A stretch of DNA of 64,000 nucleotides from Marinospirillum alkaliphilum DSM 21637. Lineage in GTDB: Bacteria; Pseudomonadota; Gammaproteobacteria; Pseudomonadales; Halomonadaceae. Where the stretch lies: NCBI RefSeq assembly GCF_900119735.1, contig NZ_FPJW01000001.1:530914-594913 (forward strand). The letters run 5' to 3'. The notes below the pieces were generated by a model. It saw nothing but the letters and a program-made list of their open reading frames with translations, was not told the DNA's origin and searched no databases. The position numbers were made by a program, and so were the translations under genes. Shown here piece by piece: positions 37,686-48,200 of this stretch (position 1 is the first letter of the stretch; every line of letters starts with the position of its first letter).

Positions 37686-39529
37686 CAGCGGTCAGGCTCC
37701 TGTGAAGTGGCTGCGTCAGCCTGCTCTGCATCCTGCAGGCGTTGTTCCGCACGCGCCAGTTGCTGTTGCGCAGCTTCCACTCGCTGCTGTTGTTCCTGAA
37801 TTTGTTCAGGGGTGGCATCCGGCGTGGTGTGTAGGTTGGCCAGGGTTTTTTCTGCTTTTTTCACCGCCACCGCGGCGGCTGCCCTGGCAATTTTTAATTG
37901 TTTCAGCTGCTTGTCATCAAGTGATCCTGAGGCGGCAGCGGCAGTTGGTGGTGCAGAAGCAGTGTTTTCAGCTGCTGGAGCTGGTGTTGCTGTTGTTGTG
38001 GCTGCGGCTGTAGCTGGTGCTGGTGTAGGGTTTTCAGCCGTTTCACTGGCAGCACGTTTGGCAGCTGCCATTTTGGCGGCTGCTTCAGCTCTGGCCCGGC
38101 GTTTGGTTTCTTTTTCCTGTTCTTCGCGTTCCAGGCGTGCCTTGCGTGCTTCAAAACGCAGTTTGGCCAGATCCGCTTTACGGGCATCAGCACGTTTGCG
38201 GATCAACTGGTCCTTGGCGTGGCGATAATACTGCACCAGCGGGATTTCACTGGGGCAAACCCAGGCGCAGGCACCACATTCAATGCAATCCGCCAGCTGT
38301 TGTTGTTCAGCCTTGTCAAAAGCACCACCGGCAGCATAAAAATACAGTTGCTGTGGCAGTAACCGGACCGGGCAGGCATCCTCACAGCGCCCGCAGCGGA
38401 TGCAGGGTTGCTCAGGGCCAGGCAGTGGCAGTTCTTCAGCGGTGGTCAGCAGCAGGCAGTTCATGCCCTTGGTGACGTGGTACTGATCAGAGTCGAGGTT
38501 AAACCCCATCATCGGGCCACCCACAATCAGGCGCTCTGCCTGCTCGGGATCGGCTTCAGCCAGTTGCAGCAGTTGGCTGATCGGGGTGCCAAGGCGCACC
38601 AGCCAGTTGCCGGGGTTTCTGACCGCCTGCCCGGTAAGGGTCACGACTCTTTCTATCAGTGGCTGGCCGAGTACCACGGCATCCCTCAGGGCAACCAGCG
38701 TACCGACGTTCTGGCAGAGGATGCCCAGATCAATGGGTAGTTTGCCACTGGGCACCTCCTGCCCGGTGAGTAGCTGGATCAGCTGTTTTTCACCACCGGA
38801 AGGATAACGGGTGGGCAGTACACAGGCTTTTAACCGGCTTTCCAGGGCATGGCCTGCTATTGCCTGCGCGATGGCTTGCAGTGCTTCAGGTTTGTTGTCT
38901 TCAATGCCCAGTAACAGCTGTTCGGGTTGCAGCAGTCTTTCCAGCAGTGCAATGCCTTCCAGCAAGGCCTCCGGACGACTGCGCATCAACAGATCATCAG
39001 CAGTGATGTAGGGTTCACACTCGGCCGCATTGATGATCAGTGTTCTGATGCCATGTTTACGGGCACCTTCCAGCTTGATCCAGGTCGGGAAGGTGGCACC
39101 GCCCAGGCCCACCAGTCCGGCATGTTCCAGTTGGGCAAGCAGTTGCTGGTCACTGGCCTGTTGCCAATCCGGCAGCGTCGGCCAGGGCCAGCGGCTGTCC
39201 TGACCATCACTGCGAATCACAATGCTCGGTGCTGTGAGCCCGGAAGGATGTGCCATGGGACGTGGTTCGATGGCAATCACTTCACCACTGATGCTGGCAT
39301 GAATGCAGGCACCGGTACCGGATTGGCAGCCAGCCAGCAATTGCCCGGTCTGTACCCGGTCACCCACTTGCACGATGGGTTCGGCAATGCGTCCGGCATG
39401 CTGCACCAGTGACAACACCACTTCTTCTGGTAAAGGGGCGGTGCGTAGCGGTGCCTGATTGGACAGGTGTTTGTGTTCCGGTGGATGAATGCCACCGTGG
39501 AAGGGTCGGCTGATGGTTTGCTGGATCAC
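37685..39529 (-). CDS. rnfC: Rnf/Rsx electron transport complex subunit C
   Basis: The 614-residue peripheral subunit has an N-terminal domain beginning ISRPFHGGIHPPEHK. NADH- and FMN-binding segments follow (GLGGATFPTWIK, NAAECEPYI, GGPMMGF). Two [4Fe-4S] clusters are CIRCGRCEDACPV and CIECGACAWVCPS. An Ala/Lys/Thr-rich variable tail (~450-614) completes it. The longest frame starts at 39658 and would overlap rnfB by 128 bp. The GTG at 39529 is preferred because it has GGGAG 10 bp upstream and lies 1 bp past the rnfB stop. Confidence 0.93.
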   Translation of the reverse strand: MIQQTISRPFHGGIHPPEHKHLSNQAPLRTAPLPEEVVLSLVQHAGRIAEPIVQVGDRVQTGQLLAGCQSGTGACIHASISGEVIAIEPRPMAHPSGLTAPSIVIRSDGQDSRWPWPTLPDWQQASDQQLLAQLEHAGLVGLGGATFPTWIKLEGARKHGIRTLIINAAECEPYITADDLLMRSRPEALLEGIALLERLLQPEQLLLGIEDNKPEALQAIAQAIAGHALESRLKACVLPTRYPSGGEKQLIQLLTGQEVPSGKLPIDLGILCQNVGTLVALRDAVVLGQPLIERVVTLTGQAVRNPGNWLVRLGTPISQLLQLAEADPEQAERLIVGGPMMGFNLDSDQYHVTKGMNCLLLTTAEELPLPGPEQPCIRCGRCEDACPVRLLPQQLYFYAAGGAFDKAEQQQLADCIECGACAWVCPSEIPLVQYYRHAKDQLIRKRADARKADLAKLRFEARKARLEREEQEKETKRRARAEAAAKMAAAKRAASETAENPTPAPATAAATTTATPAPAAENTASAPPTAAAASGSLDDKQLKQLKIARAAAAVAVKKAEKTLANLHTTPDATPEQIQEQQQRVEAAQQQLARAEQRLQDAEQADAATSQEPDR

Positions 39530-39530
39530 G

Positions 39531-40154
39531 TCAAACCGACTCCCTGACAGTGGAAGGATTTGCAGCCATTGGTGTAATGCGGTCTGTGGCGATGATACGG
39601 GTTGTTGCTGGTGTGCCTGGCCCGGCAGGTTGTGGCCATTGCCAGTGTTGCAGGTCACTTCTCACCGGCAGCATGTCAATGCAGTCCACCGGGCAGGGTT
39701 CCACACACAGGTCGCAGCCGGTGCATTCACTGATGATGACGGTATGCATGAGTTTGGCGGCACCAAGAATGGCATCCACCGGGCAGGCCTGAATGCATTT
39801 GGTACAGCCGATGCACTCATCTTCACGAATATAGGCGACCTTCTTTTCACTGGTTACACCGGCTTCGGCATCCAGTGGCAGGGGTTCGCGGCCCAGCAGG
39901 TCGGCCAGCGCCTGAATGGTAGTTTCACCGCCGGGTGGGCAGAGATTGATGGCGTCACCAGCAGCGATGGCTTCGGCATAAGGGCGGCAGCCGGGATGGC
40001 CACACTGTCCGCACTGGGTCTGGGGCAAGAGCTGGTCAATTTTCTCGACCAGTGGGTCACCCTCAACATGGAAACGGACTTGCGCATAACCCAGCAACAG
40101 GCCGATGATCAGGGCCAGCAGGCTGAGGGCAAACAGGGCGCTTAACAGGCTCAC
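39531..40154 (-). CDS. rnfB: Rnf/Rsx electron transport complex subunit B
   Basis: The 207-residue subunit has an N-terminal membrane anchor ([20 protein letters not shown]), then a [4Fe-4S] domain ([16 protein letters not shown]) and an 8Fe ferredoxin domain with [16 protein letters not shown] and [16 protein letters not shown]. It receives electrons from, or passes them to, the soluble ferredoxin pool. A proline-rich tail ends the protein. The start overlaps rnfA by 4 bp. Confidence 0.95.
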   Translation of the reverse strand: MSLLSALFALSLLALIIGLLLGYAQVRFHVEGDPLVEKIDQLLPQTQCGQCGHPGCRPYAEAIAAGDAINLCPPGGETTIQALADLLGREPLPLDAEAGVTSEKKVAYIREDECIGCTKCIQACPVDAILGAAKLMHTVIISECTGCDLCVEPCPVDCIDMLPVRSDLQHWQWPQPAGPGTPATTRIIATDRITPMAANPSTVRESV

Positions 40155-40732
40155 AGTTGCACCATGCCGGTAAAGCCCATAAAGGCAAGCGACATCAGGC
40201 CCGCAGTGATCATGGCCACTGCAGCACCTTTAAAGGGTAGGGGGACATCGGCCAGTGCCAGGCGTTCGCGCATGGCAGCAAAACAGACCAGCACCAGAGC
40301 AAAGCCCAAGCCGGCACCCAGGCCGTAAAGGATGGCTTCAACAAAGGTTTGTTCACGATTGATGGATAGCAGGGCAACACCCAGCACGGCGCAGTTGGTG
40401 GTGATCAGCGGCAGGAAAATGCCCAGCACCTGATACAGCAGTGGTGAGGTTTTGTGGACTACCATTTCAGTGAACTGAACCACTGCTGCAATCATGATGA
40501 TAAAGCTGATGGTGCGCAGGTAATCCAGCTCCAACGGCAATAGCAGGCCGTGATACACCAGATGGCTGAGGGCAGAAGAAAGGGTCAGTACAAAGGTGGT
40601 GGCCAGGGCCATGCCCAGCGCAGAATCCAGCTTGTTGGACACGCCCATGAAAGGGCAGAGGCCAAGAAACTGCACCAGTACGAAGTTGTTGACCAGGATG
40701 GTGCTGATCAGCAATAGAAAGTATTCAGTCAT
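40151..40732 (-). CDS. rnfA: Rnf/Rsx electron transport complex subunit A
   Basis: The 193-residue membrane subunit starts [20 protein letters not shown], identical in length to E. coli RsxA. This start (40732) is chosen over an upstream in-frame ATG at 40780. Conserved blocks are [27 protein letters not shown] and [13 protein letters not shown]. It is the first gene of the rnfABCDGE-nth operon. Confidence 0.96.
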   Translation of the reverse strand: MTEYFLLLISTILVNNFVLVQFLGLCPFMGVSNKLDSALGMALATTFVLTLSSALSHLVYHGLLLPLELDYLRTISFIIMIAAVVQFTEMVVHKTSPLLYQVLGIFLPLITTNCAVLGVALLSINREQTFVEAILYGLGAGLGFALVLVCFAAMRERLALADVPLPFKGAAVAMITAGLMSLAFMGFTGMVQL

Positions 40733-40963
40733 GGTTCTGCCGGGATGCCTGAAATCAGGGGATTCTATCAAGAGGCGCATTTTAGCCTAGATGGCAGACT
40801 GACGCAGACTTGTAACTATAATTTTTAGTGATATGAGCTGCGCAGATGGCGATTTACAACAAATTGCCTATACTGGCGATCAGAATGCACTGCACAAAAG
40901 TGTGGAAAATAGGCATAATAGTTTGATTCTAAATATGGAATACAAAGCCTGGGTGGACTGAAT

Positions 40964-42697
40964 ATGTTGCTTCGAAAGCTGAAAATCAATCACCGTATCT
41001 GGATCATCAATCTGCTGGCGGTGGCCGGAATGCTGGCGATTTTGCTGGTTGCCTTGAATCGCCAGTACAACGACATGGAAAGCCTGAAGCTGCAGGAAAT
41101 ACAGCATCAGGTGGACTCTGCAGAAGGTGTGGTGCGAGCCTATCAGCAGATGGTTGCCAATGGTCTGCTGACGACTCAGGAAGCCCAACGCCAGGCCATT
41201 AATATGGTGATGGCCATGGTTTATGGGCAGGATAAGGATTACTTCTTTATTCTGACCCTTGATGGTGTGGTGCTGGCCCATCCCAGTGCGGATGTGCGTA
41301 ACCGCAACATGTTGCACGTGCAGGATGTTCACGGTGTACCACTGTTCCGGCAAATGATCTCTGGTGCCAGCCGTGATGGTTCGGTTGTAGTGCCTTATCA
41401 TTGGCCGCGCCCGGGCAGTGATGTTCCCCTGCAGAAAATCTCTTATGCCCGTCTGAATAGCGAGTGGAACTGGATTATTGCCACGGGTGTTTATGTGGAT
41501 GACATCGATCAGATGTTCAAAAACAGCCTGATGGCCCTGGGTGGTATTGCCGTGGTGATTCTGCTGATCATGCTGCTGGCCGGGTTACTGATCGGGCGTT
41601 CCATCATTCGCCCAATCAAGGAAACTGCTGAGGCCATGCGTGAAATCAGCAGTGGTGATGGCGATTTGACGGTACGACTGAATACTCAGGGCAAGGATGA
41701 AATCACCGAGCTGACCTCCCACTTCAACGTGTTTGTGACCAAAATTGAAGACCTGGTGGCAGACATCAAGCTGGCAGTCGGTGCCATCAATACTGCAGCA
41801 CAGGAAATTGCTGCCGGTAACTCTGACTTGTCCCAGCGTACTGAAGAACAAGCCTCCAGCCTGGAAGAAACTGCTTCAAGCCTGGAAGAACTGACTTCTA
41901 CTGTGCGCCAGAATGCCGATAACGCGCGTCAGGCCAATCAGTTGTCACAGGATGCCAGCCGCATTGCAGCAGAAGGTGGTGGCCGTGCCCGTCAGGTGGT
42001 GGCCACCATGGAAGAGATCAGCGAAAGCTCCAACAAGATTGCTGATATCACCACCCTGATCGACAGCATTGCCTTTCAGACCAATATTCTGGCATTGAAC
42101 GCAGCCGTAGAAGCCGCTCGTGCAGGTGAGCAGGGTCGAGGTTTTGCGGTGGTTGCCGGTGAGGTCCGGGTGCTGGCTCAGCGCTCTGCTGCAGCTGCCA
42201 AAGAAATCAAAGAGCTGATTACCGCTTCAGTGGAAACGGTGCGCCAGGGTGGTTCGCTGGTGCGTGAAACCGGTGAAACCATTGAGCAGATTGTGGCTTC
42301 CGTTAAACGGGTCACGGACCTGATGGGTGAAATCTCTGCTGCCTCCGATGAGCAGAGCCAGGGCATTGAACAGGTCAACCAGGCCGTCATCCAGATGGAT
42401 GATGTCACTCAGCAGAATGCTGCATTGGTTGAAGAAGCGGCCGCTGCTGCTGAATCGCTGGAAGAGCAGTCCCAGGCCTTGAGTGAAGCTGTTTCTGTCT
42501 TCCGTATCAGTGCTGACAGTGAAACCAGAAAGGTGGCGCCCAGCGGTAGCAGAACGGTTGCTGCCCCTGGCCAGGCTCCGACACGGTCACGCCCTGCTGC
42601 ACCGGCAGCAAAAGGTACCGCACGTACTGCCGCGCCGGCACGCAAACTGACTCCACCACCCAAGCGTCAGGATGATGATGAGTGGGAAGAGTTCTGA
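40964..42697 (+). CDS. Methyl-accepting chemotaxis protein, Cache type
   Basis: The 577-residue receptor has TM1 (~13-32), a periplasmic single Cache-type domain (~35-185; [30 protein letters not shown]), TM2 (~190-212), HAMP, and a long cytoplasmic signalling hairpin with the tip [20 protein letters not shown]. Its C-terminus ends DEWEEF after a Pro/Arg-rich linker. This is a CheR/CheB docking pentapeptide of the xWxxF type. The signalling half is nearly the same as that of the second receptor at 46437. Cache receptors of this kind usually sense small organic acids or amino acids, but the ligand is unknown. Confidence 0.92.
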   Translation: MLLRKLKINHRIWIINLLAVAGMLAILLVALNRQYNDMESLKLQEIQHQVDSAEGVVRAYQQMVANGLLTTQEAQRQAINMVMAMVYGQDKDYFFILTLDGVVLAHPSADVRNRNMLHVQDVHGVPLFRQMISGASRDGSVVVPYHWPRPGSDVPLQKISYARLNSEWNWIIATGVYVDDIDQMFKNSLMALGGIAVVILLIMLLAGLLIGRSIIRPIKETAEAMREISSGDGDLTVRLNTQGKDEITELTSHFNVFVTKIEDLVADIKLAVGAINTAAQEIAAGNSDLSQRTEEQASSLEETASSLEELTSTVRQNADNARQANQLSQDASRIAAEGGGRARQVVATMEEISESSNKIADITTLIDSIAFQTNILALNAAVEAARAGEQGRGFAVVAGEVRVLAQRSAAAAKEIKELITASVETVRQGGSLVRETGETIEQIVASVKRVTDLMGEISAASDEQSQGIEQVNQAVIQMDDVTQQNAALVEEAAAAAESLEEQSQALSEAVSVFRISADSETRKVAPSGSRTVAAPGQAPTRSRPAAPAAKGTARTAAPARKLTPPPKRQDDDEWEEF

Positions 42698-43218
42698 AGC
42701 TGATTCCCTGGCTGTTGCTGCTGTTAACCAGTTGGGTTGCAGCAGCACAACCGTTGGAGTGGGATGACCTGCTGCCGGAAGGTTTTGAACTGGATAAGCA
42801 GCAGGTGTTTGAAGGGCAGGATATCAGTGGGTTGAGTGATTTCAGTCCGGAAGCCCAGCGTTTGATGGATCGTTTGCAGCAGGTATTGAATGCTGCACCG
42901 CCAGTACCGGCGCTGGATGGCCAGCGGGTGAGTTTAAGTGGCTTTATGGTGCCGCTGCAGCGGGAAGGGCGTCAGGTGACTCACTTTTTTCTGGTGCCCT
43001 GGTTTGGCAGCTGCATCCACACACCACCACCACCGGCCAATCAGATGGTGCAGGTGGTCATTCGGCAGGATCATCCCTTTAACAGGTTGTTTGGTACGGT
43101 CAAGGTACACGGCGTGTTAAAGCTGGATTACACCGAACACCGCCTGGGTACTTCTGCCTATACCTTGATTGCGGACAAGATAGAGTCAACTGAGTTCATC
43201 TTTGAAAGACGCTGGTGA
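42682..43218 (+). CDS. DUF3299 exported protein inside the che operon
   Basis: The 178-residue protein has a signal peptide ([17 protein letters not shown]). The DUF3299 signature is clear: SGFMVPLQ, then [20 protein letters not shown], with a conserved Cys and His. The frame starts at GTG 42682 inside the end of the receptor gene (16-bp overlap), so a start slightly later is possible. DUF3299 proteins are periplasmic or lipoproteins, often near ABC transporters of the MacB kind. Why one sits between a receptor and cheY is not known. Confidence 0.78.
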   Translation: MGRVLKLIPWLLLLLTSWVAAAQPLEWDDLLPEGFELDKQQVFEGQDISGLSDFSPEAQRLMDRLQQVLNAAPPVPALDGQRVSLSGFMVPLQREGRQVTHFFLVPWFGSCIHTPPPPANQMVQVVIRQDHPFNRLFGTVKVHGVLKLDYTEHRLGTSAYTLIADKIESTEFIFERRW

Positions 43219-43273
43219 TAAGCCATGCTAGGCTTGTATCAGCTTTGACTGATTGATTATAGAAGGAAAGGTT

Positions 43274-43639
43274 ATGGCAAAAACAATTCTGACCGTTGAT
43301 GACTCTGCATCCATTCGCCAGATGGTGTCTTTCACCTTGAAAGGTGCTGGTTACAATGTGGTGGAAGCAGTGGATGGCAAGCAGGGTCTGGACAAGGCTA
43401 GGGCTGGACGCTTTGATCTGGTGTTAACGGATCAGAACATGCCGAATATGGATGGCCTGACGCTGATCAAGAGTCTGCGTGCTCTGCCAACCTATGCACG
43501 CACTCCAATCCTGGTGTTGACCACTGAAGCGGGTGATGCCATGAAACAACAGGGTAAGGCTGCCGGAGCCACCGGCTGGCTGGTTAAACCCTTTGATCCC
43601 CAGAAGCTGATCGACGTGGTCAAAAAAGTCATTGGTTAA
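43274..43639 (+). CDS. cheY: CheY response regulator
   Basis: The 121-residue single REC domain has the acidic pair VDDSASIRQ (D9, D10), phospho-acceptor D53 in LTDQNMPNMDG, Thr in LTTEAG and Lys in LVKPFDP. The ATG at 43274 is preceded by GGAAAGG. It precedes cheA directly. It may signal to the flagellar motor or to the PP2C module in the same cluster. Confidence 0.95.
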   Translation: MAKTILTVDDSASIRQMVSFTLKGAGYNVVEAVDGKQGLDKARAGRFDLVLTDQNMPNMDGLTLIKSLRALPTYARTPILVLTTEAGDAMKQQGKAAGATGWLVKPFDPQKLIDVVKKVIG

Positions 43640-43672
43640 CCACCTGCTGGTTGAAAGGGAGAGGCCCGGCTC

Positions 43673-45931
43673 ATGAGTGTTGATCTCAGCCAGTTCCACC
43701 AGGTGTTCATCGATGAAGCGTATGAACATCTGTCCACCATGGAAAGCCTGCTGCTGGCGCTGGATTTGACCGCGCCCAGTCTGGACGATCTGAATGCCAT
43801 CTTTCGTGCTGCCCACTCCATCAAGGGTGGTGCAGGTACTTTTGGGTTTACCGACATTGCTGAGTTAACGCATGCACTGGAAACCCTGCTGGATCGGCTG
43901 CGCAAAGAAGAGCTGGACCCCACCGATGCCATGATTGAGGCTTTTCTGCAGTGTTGTGACCTGTTGGGCAACATGCTGGATGTTCATCAGAATGGTGGTG
44001 AAGTGGATCAACAGCGGCTGGAAAGCATCAGGGGCGAACTGATGCAACTGGCCAGTGGTGAAGCATCAGCTGCTGCGGTTGTTGAAGCGGCTCATCCACC
44101 TGCTACCGCAACACCTGTAGAACCGGGTGGGCATAGCTGGCTGATTCATCTGCATCCCGGCAAGGATATTTTTGCTGAGGGCGCTTCATTTGAAGCCATC
44201 AATGAAGACCTGAGTGCCCTGGGGCAGCTTGAAGTCCTGCAGCAACCTGAAGCCGGGCATGTCCGTTGGCGGTTATATGCTGATGTAAGCCTGGAGGTGT
44301 TGCAGGAAACCTTTGCTTTTGTCTGCCAGGCCGATGAAGTCAGTTTTACGGAAGAAACCAGTATCACGGCCAGTGATGATCAGGGATATGGTTTTTTTGT
44401 CGATGAAAGTGAACTGGCTGCTGAGCGTGAAGCTGCAGATGGTTTTGGCTTTTTTATTGATGAAGATGAGTTGCCCTCCCAACAGGCACAGCGCCAGGCT
44501 GAACAGGAAGCTGAACAGGGCTTTGGCTTTTTTGTGGATGAAAGTGATTTGCCGGCTGCCCAGCCAGATGCAGCTGAATCAGTAGCCGTTGAACCGGGTA
44601 AAGCCACTGGTGCGGCTGCAAACCCGCAAGCCGGAAGTTCACCATCAAGTTCCCAGACAGTTGGAGCCAAGCCTGCCACCACTGCTTCCAGATCACCAGC
44701 CAAAGCACCGGCTAAACCTGCTGCCCAGGCTGAAACCTCCATCCGTGTGGGTGTTGAGAAGGTTGATCAACTGATCAATCTGGTCGGAGAGCTGGTCATC
44801 ACCCGTTCGATGCTGGCGCAATCTGCTGCTGCACTGGATCCCATGGTCTATGAGGCAATCCACAACGGTCTGGCGGCGCTGGAGCGTAATTCCCGCGATC
44901 TGCAAGAGTCGGTGATGTCCATTCGCATGCTGCCGATCAACTTTGTGTTTGGTCGTTTCCCGCGTGTGGTGCGTGATCTGGCCAACAAGATGAATAAAAA
45001 AGTGGCCCTGAAACTGATTGGTGAAGAAACCGAGCTGGACAAGGGACTGATTGAAAAGCTGGCTGATCCACTGACTCACCTGGTACGCAACTCCATTGAT
45101 CACGGTATTGAAACACCGGAGCAACGCCTGGCTGCCGGAAAATCCGAGCAGGGCACCATTACCCTCAGTGCCAGTCACCAGGGTGGCAGTATTCTGGTTG
45201 AGGTGACGGATGATGGTGCAGGCTTGAATCGTGAGAAGCTGTTGGCCAAAGCCCAGGAAAAAGGCATCCCGCTTAGTGATAACCCCTCTGATCGTGAAGT
45301 CTGGCAATTGATTTTTGCGGCCGGTTTTTCCACCGCCAAGGAAGTCACTGATGTATCCGGTCGAGGCGTAGGGATGGATGTGGTGATGCGCAACATCACC
45401 GAGATGAAAGGTCAGATCGAAATCGACTCTGCCGAAGGGCGTGGAACCCGTATCGGGCTGCGTCTGCCACTGACTCTGGCCATTCTGGATGGCATGTCAC
45501 TGCGTGTGGGTGAAGAAGTCTTCATCCTGCCGCTGACCCGCATCATTGAATCCCTGCAGCCGGAGCCAGGCCAGTTGAAAACTGTGTCGGGCAAGGGGCG
45601 GGTGGTTCATATTCGTGGTGAATACCTACCCTTATTACCGCTTTATAAAGCCTTTAACCTTGAACCACGTGTCAAGAAGCCTGAAGAAGGCATATTGGTG
45701 GTGGTGGAGAGTAATGAAGGCAAGCTGGCCCTGTTTGTTGATGAGCTGATTGCTCAACACCAGGTCGTCATCAAGAGCCTGGAAGCCCACTACCGTAAGG
45801 TTCAAGGGGTATCCGGTGCAACGATCATGGGTGATGGACGGGTTGCCTTGATCATCGACATCGAACAGCTGGCAAAATTGAATCAACCTGAAGATGTAAT
45901 GAATATTTCCGGAGGCCGCGATGATGAGTGA
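43673..45931 (+). CDS. cheA: CheA histidine kinase with GFGFF repeats
   Basis: The 752-residue kinase has an Hpt (P1) domain with His48 in [11 protein letters not shown] second domain (~155-235) has the usual CheA pattern [13 protein letters not shown] linker carries three copies of a G-[YF]-G-F-F-[VI]-D-E-[SD]-[ED]-L motif (residues 238-248, 257-267, 283-293). P3 dimerisation, P4 kinase ([26 protein letters not shown]) and P5 CheW-like domains follow. It receives input from the two receptors through CheW. The catalytic set looks complete. The cheW start overlaps its end by 11 bp. Confidence 0.95.
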   Translation: MSVDLSQFHQVFIDEAYEHLSTMESLLLALDLTAPSLDDLNAIFRAAHSIKGGAGTFGFTDIAELTHALETLLDRLRKEELDPTDAMIEAFLQCCDLLGNMLDVHQNGGEVDQQRLESIRGELMQLASGEASAAAVVEAAHPPATATPVEPGGHSWLIHLHPGKDIFAEGASFEAINEDLSALGQLEVLQQPEAGHVRWRLYADVSLEVLQETFAFVCQADEVSFTEETSITASDDQGYGFFVDESELAAEREAADGFGFFIDEDELPSQQAQRQAEQEAEQGFGFFVDESDLPAAQPDAAESVAVEPGKATGAAANPQAGSSPSSSQTVGAKPATTASRSPAKAPAKPAAQAETSIRVGVEKVDQLINLVGELVITRSMLAQSAAALDPMVYEAIHNGLAALERNSRDLQESVMSIRMLPINFVFGRFPRVVRDLANKMNKKVALKLIGEETELDKGLIEKLADPLTHLVRNSIDHGIETPEQRLAAGKSEQGTITLSASHQGGSILVEVTDDGAGLNREKLLAKAQEKGIPLSDNPSDREVWQLIFAAGFSTAKEVTDVSGRGVGMDVVMRNITEMKGQIEIDSAEGRGTRIGLRLPLTLAILDGMSLRVGEEVFILPLTRIIESLQPEPGQLKTVSGKGRVVHIRGEYLPLLPLYKAFNLEPRVKKPEEGILVVVESNEGKLALFVDELIAQHQVVIKSLEAHYRKVQGVSGATIMGDGRVALIIDIEQLAKLNQPEDVMNISGGRDDE
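44384..44551 (+). repeat. Three in-frame copies of an 11-codon GFGFF(V/I)DE motif in cheA
   Basis: Copies are at 44384-44416, 44441-44473 and 44519-44551. Consensus is G-[YF]-G-F-F-[VI]-D-E-[SD]-[ED]-L, with acidic spacers. The even conservation against variable spacers suggests short binding motifs rather than recent slippage. Confidence 0.85.
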
Positions 45932-46421
45932 AGTAGCAGAAGAGCATGCGCTGGTAATGGCAGGGCATCAGGAGTTTCTGACCTTCACCCTGGGTGAGGA
46001 GGAGTATGCCATTGATATCCTCAAGGTACAGGAAATCCGTGGTTATGATGCGGTGACCCGGATCGCCAATACCCCGGATTACATCAAGGGTGTGATCAAT
46101 ATGCGTGGTGTGATCGTGCCGGTGGTCGATATGCGGTTGAAGTTTCATGTTGGCCAGGCAGTTTATGATCAGTTTACCGTGATGATCATTCTGAACCTCG
46201 GTGAACGGGTGGTGGGCATGGTGGTGGATGGTGTATCCGATGTAGTGGCGTTGGCACCGGAGCAGATTCGACCTGCACCGGAGTTTGGTGCAGCGATGGA
46301 TACCCAGTACATCCAGGGCCTGGCCAGCATCGACAAGCGCATGGCCATCGTAGTGGATATCGAAAAGCTCATGACCAGCAGCGAGATGGGGCTGGTTGAT
46401 CGTGTGGTTGCGGGCAACTGA
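45921..46421 (+). CDS. cheW: CheW coupling protein
   Basis: The 166-residue CheW-like protein has the block [25 protein letters not shown], then [23 protein letters not shown] and [11 protein letters not shown]. It joins chemoreceptors to CheA. It overlaps the cheA 3' end by 11 bp, so the two are made in a coupled way. Confidence 0.95.
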   Translation: MMSEVAEEHALVMAGHQEFLTFTLGEEEYAIDILKVQEIRGYDAVTRIANTPDYIKGVINMRGVIVPVVDMRLKFHVGQAVYDQFTVMIILNLGERVVGMVVDGVSDVVALAPEQIRPAPEFGAAMDTQYIQGLASIDKRMAIVVDIEKLMTSSEMGLVDRVVAGN

Positions 46422-46436
46422 TCCGAGGGAAACACC

Positions 46437-48197
46437 ATGTTGAAAAAAGTCACCGTTAAAGCACGTTTAATCTTTGTCATTGGTTTTTTGTCCCTGCTGC
46501 TGGTGGGTATCGGCTTTATGGGGCTGAACGGCATGTACAATGTGGACAAGCGCCTGCAAAGTGTTTATGAAGATCGCCTGATTCCCTCGCATCAGCTGGC
46601 TGAAATTGAATACCTGATGATGCAGAACATCATTCAGTTGCAACTGGCAGGCATGCATGATCCACGTCTGGAGGAGCATGTGCTGCACGACCATCCCATT
46701 ACCCTGCATACCGATCAGGTGCGAGCCAATATCCAGAAGATCACCGAAATCTGGGATGCTTACATGCAGACCTACCTGACGGACCGTGAAGCCCGGCTGG
46801 CAGAAAATTTTGCCCGTCTTCGTACAGAGTTTGTGCAGCAGGGCCTGCTGCCTTCCATCCGTTATTTTGAAGCAGGTGAGTTCATGGATGGCAACATGCA
46901 CATGGTGCGGGTGACCAATCCAGCCTTTAACCGGGCTTTTGCCGTAGCCAGTGAATTGATGGACCTGCAGGAAGAAGTGGCAGCTCAAGAGTATGCTGAT
47001 GCAGTGGCTGAGTATCAGCGCACTCGTAATATTGCCATTCTGGCCATTCTTCTGGGTGTAGGTCTGGCGTCGCTGGTGGGCTGGCTGCTGATTCGTGCCA
47101 TTGTTAATCCGCTGAATCGTGCAGTCGGTTACTTCAACGAAATTTCAGCCGGTAATCTGAATAACCGCATCCAGATCGATAATGACGATGAAATCGGCAA
47201 GGTGATGCAGGCTTTGCAAGCCATGCAGGACAAGTTGCGTGAGTTGGTGACAGACATCAAGGCTTCAGTGGATGCCATCAATACGGCCTCACAGGAAATT
47301 GCTGCGGGTAATACCGATCTGTCCCAGCGTACCGAAGAACAGGCGTCCAGCCTGGAAGAAACGGCCTCCAGCCTGGAAGAGCTGACCTCCACGGTGAAGC
47401 AGAACGCTGATAATGCACGTCAGGCCAACCAGCTGGCTCAGTCTGCCAGTCAAACGGCCTCCGAAGGTGGTGAGCGTTCACGTCAGGTAGTCAGCACCAT
47501 GGAGCAGATCAGTGAAAGCTCCAACAAGATTGCCGACATCACCACCCTGATTGATGGCATCGCTTTCCAGACCAATATTCTGGCGCTGAATGCTGCCGTG
47601 GAAGCTGCACGTGCCGGTGAGCAGGGTCGTGGTTTTGCAGTGGTGGCCGGTGAGGTGCGCTCCCTGGCGCAACGTTCCGCAGCCGCTGCCAAGGAAATCA
47701 AAGAGCTGATCACTGAGTCGGTCGAAACTGTCACTCATGGCACCAAGCTGGTTCGTGACACCGGTAATACCATTGAAGAAATTGTCAGTTCCGTGAAGCG
47801 GGTCACTGACATTATGGGTGAAATTTCTGCCGCCTCTGATGAACAAAGCCAGGGTATTGAACAGGTGAACCAGGCGGTCATTCAGATGGATGATGTGACT
47901 CAGCAGAATGCCGCGCTGGTGGAAGAGGCTGCCGCAGCGGCTGAGTCCTTGCAGGAGCAAGCGCAGGCACTGAGTGAAGCAGTTGCTATTTTCCGCATTG
48001 AAGAAAATACCAGTAAACCCCACAAAGCAGCTGCTGCCCTGGCTGCACCGCGTGCTGTTAGCGCCCCGGCTGCCCCAGCCAGAAAACCAGCGGCTAGAAC
48101 AGCAGCTGCTGCCCGGCCTGCTCCTGCTGCAGCCAAGCGCACCAGCCCGCTGCCACCACCCAAAAAGCAGGATAATGACGAGTGGGAGGAGTTCTGA
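46437..48197 (+). CDS. Methyl-accepting chemotaxis protein, four-helix-bundle type
   Basis: The 586-residue receptor has TM1 (~9-29), a helical periplasmic domain (~30-195) of the 4HB type, TM2 (~196-218), HAMP and a signalling hairpin with the tip [20 protein letters not shown]. The tail is Ala/Pro/Arg-rich and ends DEWEEF, the same CheR/CheB docking pentapeptide as the receptor at 40964. Sensing differs from the first receptor, while the signalling halves are near-duplicates. It sits between cheW and cheR. Confidence 0.92.
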   Translation: MLKKVTVKARLIFVIGFLSLLLVGIGFMGLNGMYNVDKRLQSVYEDRLIPSHQLAEIEYLMMQNIIQLQLAGMHDPRLEEHVLHDHPITLHTDQVRANIQKITEIWDAYMQTYLTDREARLAENFARLRTEFVQQGLLPSIRYFEAGEFMDGNMHMVRVTNPAFNRAFAVASELMDLQEEVAAQEYADAVAEYQRTRNIAILAILLGVGLASLVGWLLIRAIVNPLNRAVGYFNEISAGNLNNRIQIDNDDEIGKVMQALQAMQDKLRELVTDIKASVDAINTASQEIAAGNTDLSQRTEEQASSLEETASSLEELTSTVKQNADNARQANQLAQSASQTASEGGERSRQVVSTMEQISESSNKIADITTLIDGIAFQTNILALNAAVEAARAGEQGRGFAVVAGEVRSLAQRSAAAAKEIKELITESVETVTHGTKLVRDTGNTIEEIVSSVKRVTDIMGEISAASDEQSQGIEQVNQAVIQMDDVTQQNAALVEEAAAAAESLQEQAQALSEAVAIFRIEENTSKPHKAAAALAAPRAVSAPAAPARKPAARTAAAARPAPAAAKRTSPLPPPKKQDNDEWEEF

Positions 48198-48200
48198 TCT

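Noticed and set aside
37685-39658. Longer rnfC start at 39658
   Set aside because: It would overlap rnfB by 128 bp, and the extra 43 residues do not look like RnfC. GTG at 39529 has a good ribosome-binding site and the family N-terminus.
43220-43235. AAGCC/GGCTT hairpin between DUF3299 gene and cheY
   Set aside because: The stem is 5 bp with no T-run; too weak to call a terminator.
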